A stretch of 64,000 nt of DNA, taken from contig NZ_JAHCPS010000004.1 in assembly GCF_021366795.1 (NCBI RefSeq), positions 62,001-126,000 of the forward strand. The letters are read 5' to 3'. The position numbers were made by a program, and so were the translations under genes. Below the pieces are notes generated by a model. The model was not told where the DNA came from. It saw only the letters and a program-made list of their open reading frames with translations, and did not search any database. Position 1 is the stretch's first letter. Every line of letters begins with the position of its first letter. Origin of the DNA: Macrococcoides caseolyticum (GTDB taxonomy: Bacteria; Bacillota; Bacilli; Staphylococcales; Staphylococcaceae). Positions 8,309-16,251 of this stretch are shown one piece after another.

Positions 8309-10366
8309 TTAATCAAGTTCATCATAATCCACTTGCTCCTGTAAATACACTTTGCCATCTATTTTAATAATAAATGCACCTTGTGTATCAGGTTCAATCG
8401 TAAGGACTAATCGTTTCTCACTTGATTCAGTTGTTTCATACGACTCATAAACTGTAGAGATATCATTATTTTTATCTTTAATAAAAATTTCTACCAGTTG
8501 AGGTAATCTTTCTGGTTTTTCATCTCGAGGTGTTTCTAAAGTTTTACCTTCTTCATTCGTTTCAGGTGTTTCTGTTGAAGGGATCACTTCTTTCCCTTTA
8601 TAGGGAATATCCACTGTACCAATATATTTTTTATCTTCTTTCTTCTCTGGTTCTTCCGTCGTCACTTTCTCCGGTATTTTCTTTTCTTTACCTTTTGAAA
8701 CTTCAAAATTAATTGTCGAACCATATGGATATTTAATATTAAACACATTTTGAGATATTACATGATTTTTAGGAATGTCTTCTGAATAAATTTGCTGTAC
8801 GACATTGACTACAAAGCCTAAAGATTCAAGTTCTGCTTTCGCTTTATCAAAGGATTGACCCGTATAATCAGGAACGTATATTTGCTCAACACCTTTTGAA
8901 ACAGTAAAGACAACGTCTGTTTCCTTTGGATTCACTTCTTTATTTTCTTTAATATTTTGTTTCAATATCGTTCCTGACTTATCATAATGATATTCTTGCT
9001 TTATTTTTATTGATTTAAAGCCTTCAGCTTTTAATGCTTTTTTAACTTTAGCAATATCCTGGCCAACGTAATCTTCAAACACAAATTTCTTAACACCTTT
9101 AGATACGACTAAATTAACCCTCGTCAATTCTTTTAACTTTTTACCGCTAGCAGGGGTGGTCTGCATGATTTGACCTTCGTCGTAATCCTCAGAATACACT
9201 TCTGTAACTTCACCTTTCCTCAGGTTATTTTGTTCAAGCATACTCGTTGCCTCTGATAAGCTTTTACCCACCATATCTGGCACCACACTATATTTTGGTG
9301 CAAACATCATATATGCGATGGTACTTCCTAATCCTAAGATTAATAAGAGTGGAAGTAACCATAACCACCATTTTTTCTTTTTCTTTTTTGTAGGTGTAGC
9401 ATTTGTTGTTGCTTTTGGTGTTGTTTTTGGTGTTGTTTTTGATGGTTTCGATGCCACCTGATGCATTTCAATCGTATCATCTGAATTGACAACTGGAATC
9501 ATCATCGTCGCATCGTCTGCTATCGCCCTTTTCGGTTCATCTGAACGCGATGCATCAAGACACGTACTTAAATCATCATACATTTCCTGTGTCGTACGAT
9601 AGCGCTGGAACTTTTCTTTCATTGTGGCTTTTAGAATAATATTTTCTAATGCCTGAGGTACTTTTGGATTTTCATCGATAACAGAAGGTAACTGCTCCTG
9701 AATATGTTTAATTGCCACACCTACTGCTGACTCACCTTCATGCGGTGGATGACCTGTTAACATTTCAAACAACACTATACCAATTGAATAGATGTCACTC
9801 GCTTCATCTGTTTGTTTCCCTTTTGCCTGTTCTGGAGACAAGTAATGAACACTGCCCATAATATGGTTTGTATGTGTCATAGCAGTTTCACTTAATGCGC
9901 GTGCAATCCCAAAATCTGAAATTTTCAATTCTTTATTTTGAGTCATTAAAATATTTTGAGGTTTAATATCACGATGAATAATTCGATTTTGGTGGGCGTG
10001 CTCTATGCCTCTTAAAATCTGTTTCGTAAAAAACACAGCCTCTTTAACATCCAGTGGTCCGTTTTCTCTAATATATTCATGCAACGTTGGACCGTCAATA
10101 AATTCCATAACCATATAATAATGACGTTCATCTTCGTCGACATCTAATACTTTGACAATGTTGGGATGTGACAACGTTGTTGCGTTCTGAACTTCTCGTT
10201 CAAAACGCTTTACCGCTCGATCGACATCAACGGGGGGAATATTGATAATTTTAACAGCGACTAAAGCGTCCAAAATAATATCTTCAGCCAGGTAGACGCT
10301 ACTCATCCCTCCGCCACCAATATATTTAATCAGTTTATAACGATCACTAATAATCGTACCAATCAT
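8309..10366 (-). CDS. prkC: PASTA-domain Ser/Thr protein kinase
   Basis: A 685-residue membrane kinase equivalent to S. aureus Stk1/PknB and B. subtilis PrkC; it senses muropeptides or lipid II and controls wall synthesis. The kinase domain fills residues ~10-270: Gly-rich loop IGGGGMSSVY, Lys39, HRDIKPQN (Asp132), DFG (~150). A Lys run and one membrane helix lie near 333-358, then three PASTA repeats (~360-560) begin at SVVPDMVGKS, VFEDYVGQD and YVPDYTGQS. A Lys/Glu/Pro-rich linker and a C-terminal beta-like domain follow. Its ATG abuts the stp stop (TAAATG), so the two are translationally coupled. Confidence 0.96.
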   Translation of the reverse strand: MIGTIISDRYKLIKYIGGGGMSSVYLAEDIILDALVAVKIINIPPVDVDRAVKRFEREVQNATTLSHPNIVKVLDVDEDERHYYMVMEFIDGPTLHEYIRENGPLDVKEAVFFTKQILRGIEHAHQNRIIHRDIKPQNILMTQNKELKISDFGIARALSETAMTHTNHIMGSVHYLSPEQAKGKQTDEASDIYSIGIVLFEMLTGHPPHEGESAVGVAIKHIQEQLPSVIDENPKVPQALENIILKATMKEKFQRYRTTQEMYDDLSTCLDASRSDEPKRAIADDATMMIPVVNSDDTIEMHQVASKPSKTTPKTTPKATTNATPTKKKKKKWWLWLLPLLLILGLGSTIAYMMFAPKYSVVPDMVGKSLSEATSMLEQNNLRKGEVTEVYSEDYDEGQIMQTTPASGKKLKELTRVNLVVSKGVKKFVFEDYVGQDIAKVKKALKAEGFKSIKIKQEYHYDKSGTILKQNIKENKEVNPKETDVVFTVSKGVEQIYVPDYTGQSFDKAKAELESLGFVVNVVQQIYSEDIPKNHVISQNVFNIKYPYGSTINFEVSKGKEKKIPEKVTTEEPEKKEDKKYIGTVDIPYKGKEVIPSTETPETNEEGKTLETPRDEKPERLPQLVEIFIKDKNNDISTVYESYETTESSEKRLVLTIEPDTQGAFIIKIDGKVYLQEQVDYDELD

Positions 10367-11104
10367 TTACTCGCCCCCTTTTAAAGGGACTAATACTAAC
10401 GAAATATTATCACGCGCACCTGCTTTGACTGCAGCTTCTATCAATGCCTCACCTGCAGCTTTAACAGTATCGTGTGCATAAATCATTTCATGTATGAATG
10501 TTTCTTCAAGATAATCAGTCAGACCGTCAGATGTTAGTAATAAATACTGATAACGATCATAATCATATTCAAACATATCTGGATGAATCCGTTTATCAGA
10601 CCCAATAACTTTCGTAATAACATTACGTTGTGGATGATGCTTTGCCTCTTCTTTTGTTAGACCACCAGCCATTAACAGGTGGTTAACAAAGGTGTGATCA
10701 TGTGTTACTTGACGTATCTCACTGTGATGAATTAAATACGCACGTGAATCACCAACATTCGCAATGACCACATGATGATCAAATAACAATGCACAAACAA
10801 GCGTTGTCCCCATTCCTTGATGTTCATTATTTTGATGACTTTGCTGATAGAGCTGACGATTAATATCAGAAATATTCATCTTAAGCCAATGTTCAGCATT
10901 TGACTGTTCAATATAATTTTCACTACAGAAACGCGCTTTAATTAAATCATTTACAAACTTACTCGCTATATCACCTGAGTTATGGCCACCCATTCCATCA
11001 CAGATGACAACGAGCATTTGTCCTGTATGATTGTAATAAACGCCACCCGCATCTTCGTTACGTGTTCTGACTGGCCCCATATCTGTAAAAAAACGTGCAT
11101 GCAT
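10367..11104 (-). CDS. stp: PP2C-type protein phosphatase partner of PrkC
   Basis: A 245-residue PPM/PP2C metal-dependent phosphatase that reverses PrkC phosphorylation. Metal-binding motifs are visible: RNEDAGG near the N-terminus, VICDGMGGHNSG, LTSDGLTDYL and GARDNISLVLV. Length is normal for Stp1/PrpC. It ends directly against the prkC start and begins 4 nt after rlmN, forming the conserved rlmN-stp-prkC cassette. Confidence 0.95.
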   Translation of the reverse strand: MHARFFTDMGPVRTRNEDAGGVYYNHTGQMLVVICDGMGGHNSGDIASKFVNDLIKARFCSENYIEQSNAEHWLKMNISDINRQLYQQSHQNNEHQGMGTTLVCALLFDHHVVIANVGDSRAYLIHHSEIRQVTHDHTFVNHLLMAGGLTKEEAKHHPQRNVITKVIGSDKRIHPDMFEYDYDRYQYLLLTSDGLTDYLEETFIHEMIYAHDTVKAAGEALIEAAVKAGARDNISLVLVPLKGGE

Positions 11105-11108
11105 ATGA

Positions 11109-12200
11109 CTACCTCGTTTCTTCTTCTCTTTCTTTCGCTCTTAATTGTCCACATGCAGCATCTATGTCTGCACCATGTTCACGTCTAATTGTAGCATTAA
11201 TTCCATTTCTTTTTAATTCTTTTTCAAATTTAAAAATGTCTTCTTTCGGCGTACGTACATAGTCACGTTCAGGTACATGATTGACCGGAATTAAATTCAC
11301 ATGACAGTTTAAATGCTTGATGAGTTTTGCAAGTTCTTTTGCATGATGCACCTGGTCATTGACACCACCAAATAAACCATATTCAAATGTAATACGACGC
11401 CCCGTTTTATTGACATAGTATTCAATTGAGTCCATTAATTTATCTAAATCATATGCACGGTTAATCGGCATTAATCGACTACGGATTTCATTGTTTGGAC
11501 CGTGTAAACTCAGTGCGAAGTTGATTTGAAGTTCCTCATCTGCAAAGTCATAAATACGTGGAATAATACCTGATGTCGATACTGTAATATGACGCGCACC
11601 GATATTTAATCCATCATTATGGTTAATAATCTTTAAGAAGTCCATCATTTCTTCGTAATTCTCAAATGGTTCACCGATACCCATAATAACAACGTGACTC
11701 ACGCGTTCATCTGTTAAATCTAGTGTTTGTTGTACAGCGAGTACTTGCGCGACGATTTCACCCGCTTCTAAGTTACGCTTTAATCCACCTAAAGTTGATG
11801 CACAGAAAGTACACCCTATACGACAACCAACCTGCGTTGTTACACAGACAGAATTACCGTAGTCATGACGCATTAAAACTGTTTCAATGGTATAACCATC
11901 TTGTAATTCAAATAAGAATTTAATTGTTCCATCTTTACTTTCTTGTTTAACAACTGTCTTTAATGTCGTCATCGTAAAGTTTTGTGCTAATACATCACGT
12001 AATTCCTTTGACAGGTTTGTCATGTCTTCGAAACTAGTGACACGTTTAACATATAACCAGTCAAAGATTTGTTTCGCACGGAAACTTTGTTGTTTGTGAT
12101 CTGCTAACCAGTCTTTTAATTCATCTAATTGTAATGAGTAGATTGAGGGTTTCTCAAAGTTTGGCATAAACTTTTTATTCTTCTTTTCTAATAAAGCCAT
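11109..12200 (-). CDS. rlmN: 23S rRNA/tRNA (adenine-C2) methyltransferase, radical SAM
   Basis: A 363-residue radical SAM enzyme that methylates C2 of A2503 in 23S rRNA and of A37 in some tRNAs. The cluster motif GCRIGCTFC gives Cys126, Cys130 and Cys133, and the catalytic C-terminal Cys lies in DAACGQL. The N-terminal RNA-binding segment ([11 protein letters not shown]) is present. Length and N-terminus match S. aureus RlmN, which favours RlmN over Cfr. GGAAGAGTG precedes the ATG. rsmB ends 2 nt upstream. Confidence 0.94.
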   Translation of the reverse strand: MALLEKKNKKFMPNFEKPSIYSLQLDELKDWLADHKQQSFRAKQIFDWLYVKRVTSFEDMTNLSKELRDVLAQNFTMTTLKTVVKQESKDGTIKFLFELQDGYTIETVLMRHDYGNSVCVTTQVGCRIGCTFCASTLGGLKRNLEAGEIVAQVLAVQQTLDLTDERVSHVVIMGIGEPFENYEEMMDFLKIINHNDGLNIGARHITVSTSGIIPRIYDFADEELQINFALSLHGPNNEIRSRLMPINRAYDLDKLMDSIEYYVNKTGRRITFEYGLFGGVNDQVHHAKELAKLIKHLNCHVNLIPVNHVPERDYVRTPKEDIFKFEKELKRNGINATIRREHGADIDAACGQLRAKEREEETR

Positions 12201-12202
12201 AT

Positions 12203-13513
12203 TTATTCACTCTTCCTTCTTAACTTTGCAATAAAGAATCCGTCAGAATTTAAATCCTGAGGTAATATTTGCAATAGTTTATGTTCTCCAAGTACGGGTA
12301 AGGTAATCGGTTCAATCTCAAAATCAGGGTTCTGTTTCACAAAAGAATACACGACATTGTCATTTTCCATTTGTTCTATTGTACACGTAGAGTATACTAA
12401 CAGTCCGCCAGGTTTTACAACTTTACTGGCATTTGTAAGGATTTCTAACTGCATCGGCCAAAGTGTGTCGATATCTTTTGGTGTCTTTTCATATTTGATT
12501 TCTGGTTTACGTTTAATCACACCAAATCCTGAACATGGTGCATCAACGAGTACACGGTCGTATTCCCCTTCAAACGGCTCAAGTGCATCGTGTACTGAAG
12601 GTTCAATATTGCGTAGACTTAAACGGTTAATATTATATTGAATTAAATCTATTTTGTGCGGGTAGACGTCATGACTAATCACGCGGCCTGTACGATTCAT
12701 CTTTTCTGCAATATGACAAGCCTTCCCACCAGGTGCACTGCATGTGTCAAGGATAGTCTCACCAGGTTGTGGGTCTAATACGTTAGCGACTAACATGCTT
12801 GAAGCATCCTGTATACTTAAGAAACCATGTTTAAACAATGGGTTTTGTACAATCGGCGGCCCATCAATCGTTAAACATTCAGGAATAATTTCTGATTGTT
12901 CGACTACATATCCTTCGTCTTTAAGTCTCTGAATTGCATCCTCTACAGAAATTTTGGTCGTATTCACGCGCACTGTCGTATCAGGGTATGTTAAGAATTC
13001 TTTAGCCATCGCACGTGTCTTATCAAATCCAAAATGCGTATTCCAATGTTTGATTAACCATAAAGGCGTACTCGTTTCAACGCTTAAACGCTTTAAGTCA
13101 TCTTTAATTTCAGCAAAGTCACGTAATGCGCTACGCTGGAAGTTACGTAAAATCGCATTCATTGTGTTTGCACCACTAATAGACCCGCGTTGTTTCGTAA
13201 TTTCTACTGCTTCATTAATAATCGCGTGATCTGGTACTTTATCTAAATAAACAGCTTGATAAACACTCATTAGGAGCAGACGACGCATCCAGCCTTTAAT
13301 ATTCGCTTTAATAAAAGGTTCAATATAAAATTCGAGTGTTAATTTATGCTGCAATGTACCATAAACAAGTTCTGTGAGTAATGCTCTATCAACAGGTTCA
13401 ACGTAACCTTCTTTAATGGCTTCATTAATGAGTAAGTTACTGTAACCACCATCTGTTAGTACTTGATCTAAAATCTCTAAGGCAATATATCTTACACTAC
13501 GCTTATGCTCCAT
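12203..13513 (-). CDS. rsmB: 16S rRNA m5C967 methyltransferase
   Basis: A 436-residue protein with an N-terminal NusB-like RNA-binding domain (~1-140) and a SAM-dependent methyltransferase domain. It shows [15 protein letters not shown] for SAM binding, and the two cysteines of VDAPCSGFG and [11 protein letters not shown] used in 5-methylcytosine chemistry. The start at 13513 (MEHKRSVRY) overlaps the end of fmt by 11 nt; the longer frame would start further inside fmt. It is part of the def-fmt-rsmB-rlmN-stp-prkC run. Confidence 0.93.
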   Translation of the reverse strand: MEHKRSVRYIALEILDQVLTDGGYSNLLINEAIKEGYVEPVDRALLTELVYGTLQHKLTLEFYIEPFIKANIKGWMRRLLLMSVYQAVYLDKVPDHAIINEAVEITKQRGSISGANTMNAILRNFQRSALRDFAEIKDDLKRLSVETSTPLWLIKHWNTHFGFDKTRAMAKEFLTYPDTTVRVNTTKISVEDAIQRLKDEGYVVEQSEIIPECLTIDGPPIVQNPLFKHGFLSIQDASSMLVANVLDPQPGETILDTCSAPGGKACHIAEKMNRTGRVISHDVYPHKIDLIQYNINRLSLRNIEPSVHDALEPFEGEYDRVLVDAPCSGFGVIKRKPEIKYEKTPKDIDTLWPMQLEILTNASKVVKPGGLLVYSTCTIEQMENDNVVYSFVKQNPDFEIEPITLPVLGEHKLLQILPQDLNSDGFFIAKLRRKSE

Positions 13514-14444
13514 TGAATATTTGCCCCACAATCGTTTGTTTTAATCCTGCAACGTAGTCACTTGCTTTCATACGTTTTTTCCCGGCAGGTTGAATTTCAG
13601 TTAACACTACTGCACCATCACTTGTTGCAACTTTAATACCATGTTTATCCGCACTTAGTATTTCACCAGGCTGGCCTTTGCCCTCTGTAACTTCAGACAT
13701 CCAAAGTTTAACGTTTTGGCCATCAAGCTTTGCAAAGCCGACTGGCCATGGACTTAAACCACGAATGTGATCATGTACCGCTTGACTTGTACGATTAAAC
13801 GTTACAAACTCTTCTTCACGGCTTACATTTGATGCAAACGTAGCACCATCGTGATCTTGAGGCGTACGTTTATTCGTTTCGTCTAGGATACTCGGTAATG
13901 TTTCAAGTAAAAGTTTCGTTCCAGCAACACTTAATTTATCATGTAAAGTACCTACCGTATCATTCTGTTCAATTGGTACAACGATTTGTGAAATCATATC
14001 ACCGGCATCTAATTTTTTCGCCATATACATAATCGTTACACCAGATTCTTTTTCACCATTGATAATCGCTTTGTGAATCGGTGCACCCCCACGGTATTTT
14101 GGTAGTAAAGATGCATGGACGTTTATACAACCAAGTCTTGGAATATTAAGGACACGTTCAGGTAATAATTGACCATAAGCTGCCGTAATAATTAAATCTG
14201 GATTTAAGTTTTGAACATAATCAAACGCTTCGTCACTTGTCATTTTTTCAGGTTGATACACTTCAATACCAAGATCAACTGCCTGTGCTTTAACAGGTGG
14301 TGGTGTAAGTATTCTTTTACGCCCAACCGGTTTATCTGGTTGCGTAATCACATGCGTTACACCATATGTTTCATGTATCGCTTTTAAAATAGGTGCCGAG
14401 AAATCAGGCGTCCCCATGAAGATAATATTAGGCTTCTTCATCAT
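13503..14444 (-). CDS. fmt: Methionyl-tRNA formyltransferase
   Basis: A 313-residue enzyme that formylates initiator Met-tRNA using 10-formyl-THF. The N-terminal formyltransferase fold shows FMGTPDFS, TQPDKPVGRK, the catalytic region HASLLPKYRGGAPIHKAI and GVTIM; the C-terminal domain begins near residue 205. The start at 14444 (MMKKPN) has GGAGG 6 nt upstream, inside the last codons of def, giving a 17-nt overlap. Pairing with deformylase is the standard arrangement. Confidence 0.95.
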   Translation of the reverse strand: MMKKPNIIFMGTPDFSAPILKAIHETYGVTHVITQPDKPVGRKRILTPPPVKAQAVDLGIEVYQPEKMTSDEAFDYVQNLNPDLIITAAYGQLLPERVLNIPRLGCINVHASLLPKYRGGAPIHKAIINGEKESGVTIMYMAKKLDAGDMISQIVVPIEQNDTVGTLHDKLSVAGTKLLLETLPSILDETNKRTPQDHDGATFASNVSREEEFVTFNRTSQAVHDHIRGLSPWPVGFAKLDGQNVKLWMSEVTEGKGQPGEILSADKHGIKVATSDGAVVLTEIQPAGKKRMKASDYVAGLKQTIVGQIFNGA

Positions 14445-14916
14445 ACATCGCCTCCAGTTCATCCTCACTTATAAAACGTGTTACTTTGTCAGTAAACAAT
14501 TTACCATATAGATGGTCCACTTCATGTTGAATAATGCGGGCAATATCATCATACGCCGTCATTTCAATCTCATTTCCTTCAAGATCGTTTGCTTTCACAG
14601 TAATTTCAGTGGAACGATCTACCAGTCCAAATACGTCCGGAACAGATAAACAACCCTCAACATCACTTGCTTGCTCTTTTGAGTAATAGGTGATTTCAGG
14701 ATTAATCAGTTGTAAAATACCATCTTGCTCCATATCAACAAGTGCAACCTTTAAATCAACACCAATTTGAGGTGCAGCAATTCCGACGCCATTATAATGG
14801 TACAAACTATCTTCTAAATCTTGAATTAATGCTTTTAAACTATCGTCAAAAACAGTAACATCTTTAACTTCTCTGTGCAATAATGCATTATCTTTATCAA
14901 TTAATTGTTTAATCAC
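14428..14916 (-). CDS. def: Peptide deformylase
   Basis: A 162-residue metallo-hydrolase that removes the N-formyl group from new proteins. All three signatures are intact: GVGIAAPQ, EGCLSVP (metal Cys89) and HEVDH (His131, Glu132, His135). I use the GTG at 14916 because GGAG lies 8 nt upstream; the longest frame begins at a TTG at 14940. From memory, the S. aureus protein at this locus has degenerate EGSITLP and HIIDQ motifs, so this copy seems catalytically competent where that one is not. Confidence 0.92.
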   Translation of the reverse strand: MIKQLIDKDNALLHREVKDVTVFDDSLKALIQDLEDSLYHYNGVGIAAPQIGVDLKVALVDMEQDGILQLINPEITYYSKEQASDVEGCLSVPDVFGLVDRSTEITVKANDLEGNEIEMTAYDDIARIIQHEVDHLYGKLFTDKVTRFISEDELEAMYDEEA

Positions 14917-14940
14917 AGGCCTTGCTCCTTTTTTATTCAA

Positions 14941-15715
14941 TCATTCTATTTTACTATATTTTGAGGTGAGATTCAAAATGTATAATGGGTATGATAGGGG
15001 GGCAGGTGTAAATGATGTAACGGAAGCGGCTGTATTTTGGAAATACTACCGCTTACTCGTTAGAATGCTTTCGTTACCGGTCAGAAGTGGCTGTATTTTA
15101 GAAATACTACCGCTTACTCGTTAGAATGCTTTCGTTCTTGGTCGGAAACGGCTGTATTTTGGAAATACTACCGCTTACTCGTTAGAATGCTTTCGTTCCT
15201 GGACAGAAGCGGCTGTATTTTAGAAATACTACCGCTTACTCGTATGAATTCTTTCGTTACCGGTCAGAAGCGGCTGTATTTTGGAAATACTACCGCTTGC
15301 TCGTAAGAATTCTTTCGTTACTGGTCGGAAGCGGCTGTATTTTGGAAATACTACCGCTTGCTCGTATGAATTCTTTCGTTAATGGTCGGATGCGGCTGTA
15401 TTCTGGAAATACTATCGCTTACTCGTATGAATTCTTTCGTTACCGGTCGGATGCGGCTGTATTTTAGGAATACTACCGCTTGCTTAAATATTTACATGAA
15501 AATTAGTTAGCATCCGACCATATTTTTATTTTACATCCGGATTTTCTATACTCATCTTACATCATCATATACGTATCACGTATAGCAAAAAAATAACATC
15601 CTATAAAATACAAAACACAGTGTTATAAAGGGTTTAGACTCTCCTATCTGTAGTTTTAAATTTCATTGGATGTTATCTATTGTAGTATTATTGTCGTTTT
15701 TTTGTAGTTTTTTAT
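14941..15715. other. Gene-free stretch dominated by a tandem hairpin array
   Basis: About 775 bp between def and the tiny genes near 15.7 kb. The first ~80 bp hold nothing I recognise. The tandem array fills 15021-15485. The remaining ~230 bp are AT-rich, with a small palindrome near 15575 (atacgtatcacgtat) and a distant 9-bp inverted pair, ATAACATCC at ~15594 and GGATGTTAT at ~15668. No open frame with a start site is convincing. Confidence 0.6.
15021..15485. repeat. Eight tandem 61-bp repeats, each with a hairpin
   Basis: Units begin at 15023, 15084, 15145, 15206, 15267, 15328, 15389 and 15450, an exact 61-nt period, the last unit being cut short. Each contains the interrupted palindrome AAGCGG..GTATTT(tgg)AAATAC..CCGCTT, then a conserved ~30-nt linker (actcg...ctttcgtt...ggtc). 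Loop changes (tgg/tag) and some G-U changes keep the stem. The period is not a multiple of 3 and both parts are conserved, so this is neither coding nor a CRISPR array. The last copy is also enclosed by a 10-bp inverted pair GGTCGGATGC (15445) / GCATCCGACC (15510). Confidence 0.9.
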
Positions 15716-15802
15716 TTATATATCTAAGAAAAAACCTATTAAAAGTAATAATACTAAAACAATAAATATTATCCAATCTTTTTTATTCGGCTCTTTATAC
15801 AT
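15716..15802 (-). CDS. Tiny membrane peptide, 28 residues
   Basis: The peptide starts MYKEPNKKDW, has one hydrophobic helix (about residues 11-26, rich in Ile/Val/Leu) and ends LDI. AAGGTGG lies ~6 nt before the ATG, a good ribosome-binding site. It follows the 37-residue peptide gene by 24 nt on the same strand. I do not recognise the family. The charged head, single helix and size fit a small membrane protein or a type I toxin; neither is shown. Confidence 0.5.
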   Translation of the reverse strand: MYKEPNKKDWIIFIVLVLLLLIGFFLDI

Positions 15803-15826
15803 GAAGTACCACCTTAAAATTACTAT

Positions 15827-15940
15827 TTATCCTAACCAGTTTTGTGTATATGCTAATAAACCTAGAAATGCACCTATCCCCATACAAACTACCATCAATA
15901 TTACATCAAATTCTTTTAGTTTGTATCTTTTATTATTCAT
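15827..15940 (-). CDS. Tiny membrane peptide, 37 residues
   Basis: The peptide starts MNNKRYKLKEFDV, basic and polar, then has a hydrophobic helix (~13-32, with GIGAFLGLLA) and ends TQNWLG. AAAGGATG lies 5 nt before the ATG. It precedes the 28-residue peptide gene, so the pair may form a small operon between the hairpin array and priA. The family is not recognised. Confidence 0.5.
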   Translation of the reverse strand: MNNKRYKLKEFDVILMVVCMGIGAFLGLLAYTQNWLG

Positions 15941-16251
15941 GTTAACATCCTTTCAGAAAGTAAAATAATATTGAATTATCTTCCATTATAATAATCATAA
16001 TAATATAACTATTTCTTTTCAATAAATATGTAATTTACAGTGTTCTGATATCTCGCTTTTAAGCACGATAACTTTTATTGTAAGAAGAATCAATAAACCA
16101 AATGAACATGAAAAAAGGTGATATGACATTAAATCATACCACCTTATTGTTATGGATTTTTATTAAAAGTCTTTTAAGTTGTCGTTGTTTATACCTACCA
16201 CAAGATATAAACACCTATAAACACTATTATCAAGCCATTTTATACATATTC
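15941..16251. other. Non-coding stretch between priA and the tiny genes
   Basis: About 310 bp downstream of priA on the minus strand. It holds the terminator at 16108-16145 and probably the promoter for the two tiny genes (AT-rich, 15950-16030). Plus-strand open frames here lack start signals and are not supported. Confidence 0.5.
16108..16145 (-). terminator. Terminator downstream of priA
   Basis: On the minus strand AAGGTG.TATGA pairs with TCATATCACCTT (12 bp, one mismatch), followed by TTTTTTC. It lies ~107 nt after the priA stop. Confidence 0.7.

Noticed and set aside
12357-13229. Several plus-strand frames opposite rsmB
   Set aside because: These are antisense shadows of rsmB with no start signals or recognisable protein features.
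15021-15485. CRISPR array
   Set aside because: The period is 61 bp with regular palindromes, but the linkers are as conserved as the palindromes, so there are no unique spacers, and no cas genes are near.
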